From positions 3,638,817 through 3,702,816 of the forward strand of contig OZ022240.1 in NCBI GenBank assembly GCA_963978895.1: DNA of 64,000 bases, given 5' to 3'. Shown here one piece after another: positions 22,243-33,109 of this stretch. The notes beneath the pieces are model-generated. The model searched no databases and was not told where the DNA came from. It saw only the letters and a program-made list of their open reading frames with translations. The first letter of the stretch is position 1. Every line of letters starts with the position of its first letter. The position numbers were made by a program, and so were the translations under genes. Origin of the DNA: Erpobdella octoculata. Taxonomy: Eukaryota; Annelida; Clitellata; Hirudinida; Erpobdellidae.

Positions 22243-24242
22243 ATGATAACTTGTAAATGGTTTAGTGAGACTCGCAGAAGCATTGCTAAAAAGATTTGGA
22301 ATCCTGAAACGAGAAAGTTTCTTGGGAAATCTCTTGAAACTTGGGGTACGTGGAACGCCTTCTTGTAGAAGTTGATTTTAAGTTATAGTTCTCTTGCAAT
22401 GTCTCGGATTGTTTATCAGTTGGGAAAATCAGTAATGTTTTTAAAGAAGAGTAACTTAATTTTATTTTTAATTGTATTGCAGCAAAGTTATGTGCCGCTT
22501 ATTTGGCTTTTTACGCGGTATTTGCTTGTTATTTTGCCGCCTGCCTGGCGATTTTCATCAAAACTCTTGGAGATGAAGCTCCGACAATGATCGATATGTT
22601 GACTCCTTTGAAGAACAACCCAGGTATGCAAACCTTTAAGTATTTTACCTGATTCTATTTAATTAAAGTTAAATCAACCATAGAAATTTTTATTTTTTAT
22701 TCGATCGGCTCATTATAAATCGATAAACTGGAAAAATATTTTGAAACTTTATTAGCACTGAACTTTGAACCTCGTGTGTCAGACGGTTCAACACTGGTTC
22801 GTCTTGATTCGTCGCCTAAGAAATTCATCGATAGAATTCAAAATATCATCAGCTGTTAGTTTGACGGTATTTGTCTTTAATTTTAATCTTCCTAAAATCA
22901 TATTTTTTGATCATTATAATGTCTAAAATACGAATTTAAGCAAACATCCTTCATGATCATTTATGGAAACTAATTAATTAATTATTTAATTAATTAATTA
23001 AAATATTATTTTTTTCTCTGAGGAAACTAAAACCGACAAACAGAGCAATTTTTCTAAGTTGATTCATCATTCTCTAAAGATACTTTTCTAGAAAAGACTC
23101 GTTAAAAATGAGCGTATTAAATTCCTTACGTGTAATTACCTTGCAGCATCTTATATTTCTGATATGTAATGATATAGGAAGGGCTATGGACCATAGAGAA
23201 AACAATCAGGGTATAATAAAAAAATCATATTTTAGATTTATAAAGATTGACAAAAAAGGTTATAAAAGATAATTACTAAAATTGTTATTGACTTGTCATC
23301 ACATTTTTCTATTACTGTAAGTGTAACAATTATAAACGTACCCTACTCGATGAATGAAAGTTTTTATTTTTTTAAATGTTAATTTTCTGTCATTCAAAGC
23401 TTACAAGATGGCATCTAATGACTCGAAAACCAACTCCAGATCATCGATTCAAGACAAGATGATGACATTTAACTTTACGCCGTTTGGAAACATGTGTTCT
23501 CCTGAAAACGGTTTCGGATACCTGGAGAATAAACCTTGTTTACTTTTAAGAATAAACAGGGTGAATGTTTCTTACATTGAAATTTATTTTCTGGAAAAAA
23601 ATTGTTTTCAGTGGCGCCAATAAACTCTGAGTTTATTTTCTATCTTAGATTTACGGCTGGGATCCTAACGGCACGGATCTGGCGAAGTTGATATGCACCG
23701 AACGGTTGACATCTACCGGATGCGAAAAACTGTTTGAATTTAAAGACATTCACTCTTCTCGGAAGACTTTTCTGGAGCCTGGATTTGTACCAGTCAGCTG
23801 TCAGGGACAGGTGTGTAGCACGGGGGTGGGTGGTGCTCATTGTACTGATGCTTATACTTTGTTCTTGTTGATTAATAAGCTTAAAAATTTAAATTTTAAT
23901 ATGGTAGCGCTTGACGTAAACCAACTAAAATGATTCCCGTAACAGAATCCAGGAGATGAAGACGGCATCATACAAGTAACCTTTGACCCACCCCAGGGCT
24001 TTCCTTTCGTCTACTTTCCTTACCTCAACCAGCCCGGCTACCAGAGCCCCGTCGTCATGGCAAAGTTTCATCTGGTGCCAAGCTCTGTGACCATGATCTG
24101 GTGCAGGATCTGGACCTCGCAGCTGAAGCACGACTTGAACGACCAGCAGGGTAGCGTCAGGTTTGAAATGCTCGTCGACCTCAACAACACTTCTAGCGAT
24201 TTCATCTCAAACTTCACGTCAGTTGCAAACAATTCTCTCTAG
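22243..24242 (+). CDS. ATP1B: Na+/K+-transporting ATPase beta subunit
   Basis: Six exons: 22243-22345, 22483-22623, 22756-22854, 23400-23560, 23649-23810, 23946-24242, together 320 codons plus stop, the usual family length (~300-320). The beta subunit is a type II membrane glycoprotein that helps the alpha catalytic subunit fold and reach the plasma membrane. A cytosolic N-terminus with RKFLGKSLETW is followed by one membrane span (residues ~38-60, YLAFYAVFACYF...). The ectodomain carries the family cysteines: CSPENGFGYLENKPC with LLRINR after it, CTER...TGC, and VSC...IWCRIW, plus YFPYL before YQSP. N-glycosylation motifs (NNTS, NFT, NNS) cluster at the C-terminus. The C-terminal tail past the last beta strand is longer than in vertebrates. 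Paralogue number cannot be assigned. Confidence 0.93.
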
Positions 24243-24787
24243 TGTGTCTCCACAAGCTGATGCTCTCTTTCTCTCGTCTTGTACTGACCTTCAAGGCTGC
24301 TTTTTACGCCACATTCATAATAGTTTTAGACACTTTTCATTTAGACAAAAGAGTAGATGATGATGATGATTATGATTTTGATTTTGATTTTGATCCGATT
24401 TTCCATTGGCTTCCAGCGAAGGAGTAGTCCAGATATTGTATCGTTGACGTCGTTTCATAGTTTGAGTTTGTCTGAATTTCTCTATCGAATTTTTGTTTAT
24501 AAAAAGGATTTTGTAATGTTTTCTTTCGGAAATATATCGTACAATGGTATTATTTTATGTTCATCAAAACATGACATTAGTATATAGTCATTGACTGAGC
24601 TCGAATATGTCAAAAGACCTTTTTATTTCATTTCAGATGTCGTCGCTATTATTAATATAAAAACGTGGACATTTAATTTAATTTTTCGTAAATATTTCAA
24701 AAATTAAATTCAAAATATGATTTAATAGAAGCTATTCTGATGACGCCGGTATGTTTTCGTTCAATTTACTTTGTTTATGTTACCAAT

Positions 24788-26916
24788 ATGATTATAATTC
24801 ATCAATTTTTGAAAAATTTCTATTCAACAATAGTTTACTTGTTTCTCACAACACCGCTTGCAAAGGTCAGCGGTGGCCCAGTTAATGGTAAGTAGTCAGC
24901 TGATGAGATCTTAATCTATTTTTTGAGTCGAGAGAATAGTGACCCTATCCTAATGCTTCCAGAGAGTGGATAGTTTTTTGCCCTAATAGGGTAAAGTCGC
25001 CCCTAATTAATAAATTAAAAAAAAACTTTCTCAATAATGTGAAAAGAGAAAAATCTTACAAGTGCTAACACCATGAAAACGGCTCTGGACTGGTTAATAA
25101 AGATTTACTAACCCATACTCTGGAAAAATGTCCCCAGGAATTTCGTCTCCGAGAAAAGTGAGAAGCAAAATTTTCTCGGAGATGAAAAACGGAATAACGG
25201 CTTTCATTCCAATTCCGTGATTAAATTAAGGGAAACAAACTGCAAGTGAGAATGAGTCAAGGCCTTAAAGCATTTAAGCTATTAATTATACATAGTTTCA
25301 GAAGTTCAAATCACCAGCAATTTTGATTGTTTGGAAACGGATGACGAATGCAAATTGAATTGTTTGTTTGGAAAAGTTTTAGATGGACGCAGATGTACGA
25401 CTTGCAAGTGCTTCAACCCGTGTTCAGTCAGTACCTACATTTCTCTTAGTATATAGTTCTATGCTAATGCGTTAGATAAAAAATTATACTTTTAGAATAT
25501 ACAGAGGAAGTCCGGAAGGTAAGTACATCCCTTTGCTACTGGGACAGTGGCGTGGCGTATGGGAGGAGCAGAGGGCCCCAGGCGGCACATTTCAGGGGGT
25601 GGCAAAAAAGATTTTTTGGAAGCGGAAAGTTTTGAAGAAAAATAGCGTTTTTTTATAAATTCTTTATATTAACTTTACCGCCGTTTCTGCTTGCTTGTGG
25701 AAAAGTCTTGAAAGTGAAAATTAACAAACTACCTATCATCCTATCAAAGATGAAACTTTTATAAGCGTTTTTCATGACAATGCCATAGGACAATGCTTTC
25801 TGTTAAATTTTTAAAAAATTAAAAAAAAGTATTGTATTGATTTTTTTTAAATTATCTAAATTACGTTCTAAGAAACAAATTCAAAATATAATATATTTGC
25901 AAAAAAAATAACAGTTTTTTTCGGTTCTAATCTAAAAATATTCGACAGGGACGATATTTAAAGGGCTGCTATATTGATTTAGTTGCACGTAATTACTGAA
26001 TTTTATAGTCTTATTTCTAAAAACCCAGACAATTTCAAAAAACTACTACAACAATAATGACTAACAGCCATTTTTTAATTGTTATTTTTATAATAAATTT
26101 TTGTTTTCAAGGGCATGACATGTCCAACGGGTCAGAAGTGTGACTTGGAGCTCACCGACTGTGACACTCTCCCATGCAGGTTCAATGTCGCCTGTCGTAT
26201 CGGTAAAACAATTCGAAATTCGATGATGGGGGACGGTAAAATCAACAAATATCCGGCAGGGACGTTATTTAAAGGGCTGGTTCCTTTCTAACTTTTAGAA
26301 AGACCCCCAGACGTTGAAATATGCTGCCTGACGTTGAGTGGGTCTCCCTCTCTGACGTTAAGGTGGGCTCCCCTGGACGTTCGTGAGCCCTCGGAAATTT
26401 TTTTGTGGAAAAGCACCTACGACCACCTTTTCCCAGTAATTAGCTCTTTGAGAGAAAAATATGGACGTTTTCGAAAAAAAATGAAAAGTGCCTACGACTA
26501 TTGATCAGCTGTTTAACTCAATCAACCATTCTAAAACTTACATCACTTATTAGCAATCCCCGGGGACACGCCGTAAAGCGAAAAACCCAGCATTATGATA
26601 TTCACTGATATTGTCGACATTTCAGAATGCCCGCCCATTTCCTGTCATCCAAGATGCTTAATTGAAAAACCAGACGGATGCTTCATCTGCGCATGTACAC
26701 CGAAGTCTCACTCCAACCCCGGGTATTATAATTACTTTATATTATTATTTACTATGATTATTAACAATAATTTACTGATCTATCTAAAACAGTGGTGACA
26801 CCAACATATACAAATATAATTAATCCAACTTAAAACGATATATTACATCCAGTTTCTTAGATAATCCAGATCGTGTCGTTGGATCGAAGGACTACTGGAA
26901 GCACCTGATGAACTAA
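24788..26916 (+). CDS. Antistasin-type secreted cysteine-rich protein (gene C)
   Basis: Six exons: 24788-24887, 25302-25430, 25496-25518, 26112-26202, 26626-26722, 26853-26916, giving 167 codons plus stop. A hydrophobic N-terminus (MIIIHQFLKNFYSTIVYLFL, cleavage probably near residues 24-29) predicts secretion. Module 1 is antistasin-like (FDCLETDDECKLNC, VLDGRRCTTCKCFNPC). A 23-nt micro-exon follows, then a CPTGQKCDLELTDC...LPC module, then a second antistasin domain (CPPISCHPRCLIEKPDGC, ICAC). It ends with a short tail, DYWKHLMN. The order antistasin, CPxG, antistasin matches genes B and D. The donor of exon 2 (gtacct) and the acceptor of the micro-exon are the weakest points; the acceptor could lie 9 bases downstream without changing frame. 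A serine-protease inhibitor role is inferred from the family. Confidence 0.82.
25546..25640 (+). repeat. Solo left end related to the hAT element at 29846
   Basis: acagtggcgtggcgtatggg followed by G-rich sequence and ggccccaggcgg resembles the left terminus of the hAT element (cagtggcgtagcgagg...). No matching right end is seen, so it is probably a fragment. Confidence 0.45.
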
Positions 26917-27234
26917 CCGCACAATGCATTAATGCAAACGAACACCTTTGACACATTTTTATCTGAACGAATCCAATGTTTTTTTAACAGCATTAAGAAA
27001 TTTATACTACAAATTGATTATTAATAATTTTATGCCTCCTAACATAAGAAAAACCTAAAATACCTACATGATCAACAAGCCAAACAAACGAGGCACTTCA
27101 AAAGGCAATAGTGATAAACATCAAAACATTAAACCGTTAAAGTTCAAGATAATCAATGATAAAATGGAATTATATATATTTGGAGGAATGACCAGTAAGG
27201 CACAATCGTGTTCTGTTCAGATCCCCGGCGACCT

Positions 27235-29677
27235 TTAATCCTTGAACTTGCGATTCTGATTCGCTCCAAACAAGACTTCCTTGACTTGCGGAAGAATCTG
27301 CAAGTAAAAACATCACTTTATAAATAATTTAAATATTTAAAATATAAGGATTATTTAAAATGTTATTTTAAAATAAATAAAAAATTAAGCTAGAATTGAA
27401 TAATTGCCCCATGCACAAATATCTACTTGACACTTACAGTGCATGGACCTGATTTAAAAAGCTAAGTTTTTACTTAAGTCCATTAAACTACCCCTTACGT
27501 TGCCTTGTATCACATGCACAGGACACGTGTTGAAAAGACTTCATCCATACACACACAAACACACGCAGAAAGACAACCTGTTCGCTGATAAGCTCCAATC
27601 TACTTTCAAGAGTGTTGATGACTTTTATTTTACCATCCACGGTTGACAGTTCAACTCCTCCGGCACTGAAAAACAATTTTTTTTCAGAATCAATAAACGC
27701 ATTAAAAGAAGTGAAAAAAATATATATATATATTGAAAAACAGAAATCATTGCAAACATTTCACTGTTCAAGTAGTTGTTAGTGTTGATTGAAACTGCAA
27801 CATTCTTTCCTGCGGCCTTCTTGTACCTCTCAACGGCTTTTGGGATGACCTCCTGTGGTGAGGAAATTAATTAAAATTAATATATATAACAATCCATGTC
27901 TGTGTAAGACATTTTTGTGTGATGATCTGCTATCTATGGTAAATTAATTTATATATAACACTAATAAATAATTATATAAATAATTTGTTTATATAATTTA
28001 AGTAAGGTAAATATTTTTTATAATTTATTTAATATTAAAAGTTATTTTGCAATTGTACACTGTCAGCCCTAAAGATAAAGAAAGGTGGCACTGCAATCTT
28101 AAAAAAAAAAATAATGAAATTTTAAAAAAAATCCGTCATTTTTGACGGGATATCTCTACTAATAATAATAATAATAACTAAATTGTAACTCATATTAAAA
28201 CAGTGAGAGACAGACTTGAACAAGAGGAGCGTCTTTTTTTCTGCATCTAATTTCTACTTTGTCTTCCAAAAGCTGGAACAATCCCTAAAAAATCAATTAA
28301 TAAAAAGTTATAACCGAAAAGAAAACGAAACGACCACTTAAATGAAGTTCATTAAGGTGAAAAATATTTGAAAAAAGTATTTTTTAGACATTTTTTAACT
28401 ACAATAAAGAAAACCACTCAAACCGATTTGCTAAAGTATGAAACCATAATGAAAAACAAGTGTTATCATCATATTCATTGACATTTAACTGTAAAAAGTT
28501 CATTTAATCCATTCAAAACTAGGACTGAATGTTTACCACACATAGAGGTTAAAGTTTTATTCTGACACTCATGAGTTTTCACCAGATTGCCTCTTAACTA
28601 GTTTCTTATTGAATTGTTAAAAGTAAAAAGCCTCACACTCTTTTTTAGATAGCTACCCAGCTTTGGCCAAAAGTTCGCCGACAGATAAAGGGAGGGGGAG
28701 CAATAGCTCAACTCCGTCAACCCGAGCCACAAAACATGCACTCGTTATTATAATTATTAGCCGTTACTTATTAAGTATTATGAATCAGCTGATAAATCTA
28801 AATACAAACCTGAGAAATCAAACCTTCAAGAAGCTTTTTGTATTCATTCGGGACATTTGATAACGAGACCAATTTCTTTTGCGTTTCATCGAGCACTTCC
28901 TGAAATGTTTCGAACTGTTTGGTTAATACAAATCAGTCATCCCAGGCACATTCCAATAATTGGAAAAAAAATGTTAAATGAAAATTATTAAAAATAATGT
29001 ACATTATGATCACATAAACATATAAATTTACCAAATAAGGCTAAAAGAAATAAAAAAAATGAACTTTACCCTCACGTGATCTTCTCGAACCTTCAGAACT
29101 CTCAGTCTGGCGTTGTTCAAGAGATTTGAAACTTGACTAATTACGAAAAAGTAACAATTAAATAATTGTCAATACATTTTAAGATGAATCTATAAGACAT
29201 AAAAGAAAATTACATACATTCTTTTATTCAATTCAATTTGGTTGTGCTTCTTCTTGTAATAATCATTGATTTTAATTCTTTGAAATTGTTTGATGTGTGA
29301 TTTTTCGGCAGTAAACTCTTCTTCAGTCTGGCCATAGTAATATAGTAAAAACAATAACAATTAATAATTGAGAAACGTGAAACGCTTGTCGTTCTTGACT
29401 TCTGAGCTAATTTTATCATTTTAACAATTTTAACTTAACTAAAATTCTTAGCTGTTTTGTTTCTAATAAGAAAATAAAACTCAAAACCAACCTTAGTAGC
29501 AATTTCTTCAGCTTTTTCATTCGCTTCTTGTTCAATAAAAGCAATCATATGCTGGATCTATCACCGAACAAACCAAAACAATAAGCCAGGTTTTTAAATA
29601 TAGGAACTCGAAAGCAACAAATCACTTCATAAAAAAATAACTACCTGATTCTTCACTTTTTCGTCAGAGAGCGACAT
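27235..29677 (-). CDS. ATP6V1E: V-type proton ATPase subunit E
   Basis: Nine exons on the minus strand: 29677-29645, 29557-29492, 29327-29218, 29136-29070, 28899-28810, 28284-28216, 27852-27758, 27665-27578, 27297-27235, together 226 codons plus stop, the same length as the animal protein. Subunit E is part of the peripheral stalk that holds V1 against V0 in the pump acidifying endosomes, lysosomes and secretory vesicles. The N-terminus MSLSDEKVKNQIQHMIAFIE then QEANEKAEEI begins the long coiled coil. The globular C-terminal part shows GLFQLLE, IRCRKKD, AGGVELS, KVINTLESRLELI and the closing FGANQNRKFKD. All junction phases agree. A hAT transposon lies 169 bases upstream of the ATG, so it sits in or near the promoter. 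Confidence 0.95.
28060..28185 (-). repeat. Dispersed repeat with CCCGTCAAAAATGACG hairpin (copy 1)
   Basis: The minus strand reads agtagagatatcccgtcaaa then aatgacgga, an A run, and gccacctttc. A matching copy in the opposite orientation is at 48568-48690. Both are intronic. Confidence 0.7.
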
Positions 29678-29845
29678 TTTGTTAAAACTTTTATAAATCA
29701 AGTTTCGCTGCAACTGTTAATGTAAGTAAACCCTGCAGTACTACGTCGAGACTAAACTAAAACTAAACTCTAAACGAGCTCCTGTTAGATCCCGTGATCA
29801 GATCAAAACAGCTTCGTAAGCCGCCACTACCGGTTATGACAGGAA

Positions 29846-31394
29846 CAGTGGCGTAGCGAGGGGGGGGCAGGGGGGGACAGTTGTCCCCGGGCGCAGGGCT
29901 GGAGGGGGCGCAATATCAGTGACCAAATTTTTTAAATAATTAAAAAAAAAATTTAAATTTGTTGAGGATCTTTTCAAAAGTTATCTGGAGTTCAGCAAAG
30001 AATTTGCACAAAAAATAACAAGGCACTGTTTGTGAATTGTGACAATCACAGTTTAAACTTGTCAGGGGTGCATGCTGCAAGTCAAGATCCAATTGTAGTT
30101 ACTTTTTTTGGCAGCATTGAAAAAATTTATCAATTCTTTTCAAGATCAACCCGTCGATGGGAAAAACTTAAAGAAGCAGTTACCATCACAGTCAAGCGTG
30201 AATCAGAAACACGATGGAGTGCTAGAGCAGAATGTGTTAAATCAATCCATGATGGACTTGATAATATAGTTAGTCTACTGGAAAAAATGTCTGAAGATAC
30301 AACTGAAACACAAGAAACTAGAGGCGATGCTGTAATTCTGTTACAAAATATTCTGAGTTTCAACTTCTTAGTTTTCCTTCTTTTCTGGCATGACATACTC
30401 AAAAAAAATCGACCGTGTTCAGAAAAGACTTCAATATCCAACAATGAATTTTCACGAAGCGTCTTTGGATATTGAATCTCTGCACATGGATATTACAAGA
30501 ATCTGTGAAGACATATGCCATGATTCAGTGCTAAAAGCAAAGGAAAGATGTGAGCTATGGGGTGTTGCTGTAGAAAGTAGAATCAGGCGACGGAGAAGGA
30601 TGCCTGGAGAACTTGCCCGAGATGCAGGACTTTCGGCAGAAGAAGAAATTGTTCCGATCATGAAGAGCATTTTAGATCGACTTCAACAGGAGATGACAGC
30701 AAGGTTTACTCGTCTCAAAGATCTGAACTTCAAATTCGGATTCTTACTTGATGTAGACAAACTTTTGAATGACAAAGATCTTGACAGTCTCCGTCATCAT
30801 TGTATTGAATTTGGAAATTTTTATGACTCGGATGTTGAAGGAATTGAGTTATTAAATGAAGTATGTGACTGCAGAATGCTCCTTGAGACCCGCCAGGATA
30901 CTGCACCAAAGACTCCTACAGAACTCTTGTCGTTCATTGTTAGTTACGGAGAAGATGTTTTTCCAAATTTGCGTGTTGCTCTACAAATCCTTCTTACCAT
31001 AGCTGTCTCGATTGCCAGCTGTGAGCGATCCTTCAGTAAATTAAAAATAATTCTTTCCTACCTTCGAGCATCCATGGGACAAGATAGACTTAGCGATCTG
31101 GCCCTAATGAGTGTGGAGAGGGAAGTTCTTGAACAGATTGATTTTGATGATATAATTAACCAGTTTGCTGCAGTAAAAGCAAGAAAAATAAATTTTGTTT
31201 AAAACTCAGCTCCATATGCATATAGAAATTTAAATACACTGAAATGCATGTATATAGGCGCCAGAGACTGTAGTCTACATGCAAATACTGAGTACGACAG
31301 TTATTATATTTTATGTAGTTTGACAGATTTTATGTAGGGGGGCGCAGATTTTGTGTTTTGTCCCCGGGCGCAGAAGACCCTAGCTACGCCACTG
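29846..31394 (+). mobile_element. hAT-type DNA transposon, internally deleted
   Basis: The ends are inverted: CAGTGGCGTAGCGAGG on the left and CAGTGGCGTAGCTAGG on the reverse strand of the right end. The inner flanks, both G/C-rich, include 'tccccgggcgcag'. An exact 8-bp direct repeat GACAGGAA (29838-29845 and 31395-31402) is the target-site duplication expected for hAT elements. At 1.55 kb it is too short for a complete transposase gene. Confidence 0.92.
30011..31202 (+). pseudogene. hAT transposase (ZMYM1-like), 5'-deleted and frameshifted
   Basis: Two overlapping frames cover the C-terminal half of a hAT/ZMYM1-type transposase. The first (to ~30405) has CDNHSLNLSGVHAA, FFGSIEKIY and RWEKLKEA...ETRWSARAE. 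The second (from ~30410 to 31202) ends with the dimerisation region (PNLRVALQILLTIAVS, then CERSFSKLKIIL, YLRASMGQDRLSDLALMS). The frames are offset at a run of A residues near 30400-30408, consistent with a one-base slip. The N-terminal half, with the BED/TTF finger and first catalytic residues, is absent. The copy cannot encode a full transposase, though it could be mobilised in trans. Confidence 0.88.
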
Positions 31395-31539
31395 GACAGG
31401 AATAACTGCTTAAGAAATTAAGATTCTAAAATGTATGTATTTATTTAAAAATGAAACGGATGCTTACTTAATAACTACGTCTCTGCATGAAAAAAAAACA
31501 AAAACACAAATTTTAGGTGTTCAGTACGTGTATTATCAA

Positions 31540-31700
31540 TACTAGCGGGGTACCCGGCGTTGCCCGGGGTATTTTTCTTGTTCCCGTTTCCTTCCCCGCT
31601 TGCTCTCCCGTTCCCGGTCGCTTTCCCGTTCCCGCTTGCTCTCCCGTTACCGTTCACTTTCCCGGTCCCGGTTGCTCTCCTGGGAAGCAAAAATGTCAAT
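31540..31700 (+). repeat. Dispersed repeat ACTAGCGGGGTACCCGGCG (copy 4)
   Basis: Same head as 3966 followed by tandem units near 'ttcccgctcgctctcccg'. The frames through it are compositional. Confidence 0.8.
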
Positions 31701-31709
31701 AGCTTGGTC

Positions 31710-33100
31710 AAAATTTGTTACAAAATAGATATTAGCCTATTTTTGTTCAATATTTAAAATTGCCACACTGTTAAGGCGTGTTTTGCTCACTTTACTAAGT
31801 AAACATGCTTTAATGCGCCTCGACGCGCCTGAGGAACTTTCGGCAGAACAAGATATGGCCGGAATTATGGCCAAATTATTAACGACATGGTTGAAGACAG
31901 GTAGAACAATATTGTAAAGAGTTCAAACAACATTGTCGACGTCCTCATCTGATTCCATTGTCATTCTCCGATAAGTCTTTTTTTAGTTGCTAGGAATTTA
32001 TTGAGAAGATTTATCAGTGTCTGCTGGAATTTTTAACAGTGGTGTTAAAGTGACAGTTTGCCCAGCTTTAGCATAAATTATCTCAATGTGTTATATTTTA
32101 TAGTCAAAGTCAGGGGTCTCATTTGGGGGCCAGGGGGCGGTTGCCCTTACCAAAGAATTTTAAAAAAATTGTAAAATAATTAGGAAGTTTTATAAAAAAA
32201 TTTACATAATGTACCCCACAACCCCCTTGCCGGTCATCAACTATTTCTTCATGCAAAATAGAAGTATTTTGTAGAAATATGTTTTTGGTGTATAAAAAAA
32301 TTTGACCCCCCCATAAGGAATTGCTGAAATGACGCTCCTGCTCCTCATGGTCCAGGTCCCACAAGTGACACATTCGATATCCCCCGTTTGCGTGTCTTCT
32401 GTGGAAAGTTCTGTTTTTAAGACCTTTCTTCGAAAAGTTTTATCTATTTTTTCTAAAATTTCTTTTTTATTCTAAAATCAAGACCACTCGAGAACAATCA
32501 AGACCAAGACTTTTTAAGTCCAAGTCCCAGATCAAGTCCGAGACCTTAACACACAAGATCAAGACCAAGACTTTGAAAAACGAACTCGAGTGCACTCAAG
32601 TTCAAGACTAAAGTCTCGAGGACAACAAGTCTGAAAATTTCTAGACTGTTTTACCCAAATTTTCGGCGCATTTTGCCCGAATTCTTAAATATTTCTGTCG
32701 GAAACTGCGGCAGAGGCGCGATTGGGGGAGGGGACAACGGCCCCCCAAGATTTTTTCCACCAAATAGAAAAAATATCATTATTAGCTCATTTAAAAAATC
32801 TTGCCCCCCCTCCAAGATTTTGCTGAATCACCGCCTCTGACTGGGGGCTGCAGCCCTCTCCGCCCCCGGCTCGTACGCTTATGTATATCAATGGTGAACA
32901 GACACTAAATTATGAACTAGGTTATAATCAGTACAAATACAAATATAAGTTCATCTAAAAGTCGGTAAAAAATTTAAAAAAGTGTAAATAGTCCATGCTC
33001 TCCTTCCTGCACACATTTTAACATGCTTTAACTAACACACAATATTCTAAGAACGAATTATAAAATTGGAAGACAAAGAATAAATTAAAATCTTCTGTCC
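31710..33100. other. Intergenic, transposon debris
   Basis: No gene seen. It contains G/C-run stretches typical of decayed hAT-like elements (32110-32160, 32300-32350) and a 'caagaccaag' word array at 32480-32620. Confidence 0.5.
32711..32839. mobile_element. Short hAT-like MITE (129 bp)
   Basis: Begins CAGAGGCGCGATTGGGGG and ends AATCACCGCCTCTG, so the ends are inverted over about 14 bases with 2-3 mismatches. Flanks actgcgg and actgggg could be a degraded target duplication. There is no coding capacity. Confidence 0.55.
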
Positions 33101-33109
33101 AGCAGTGAA

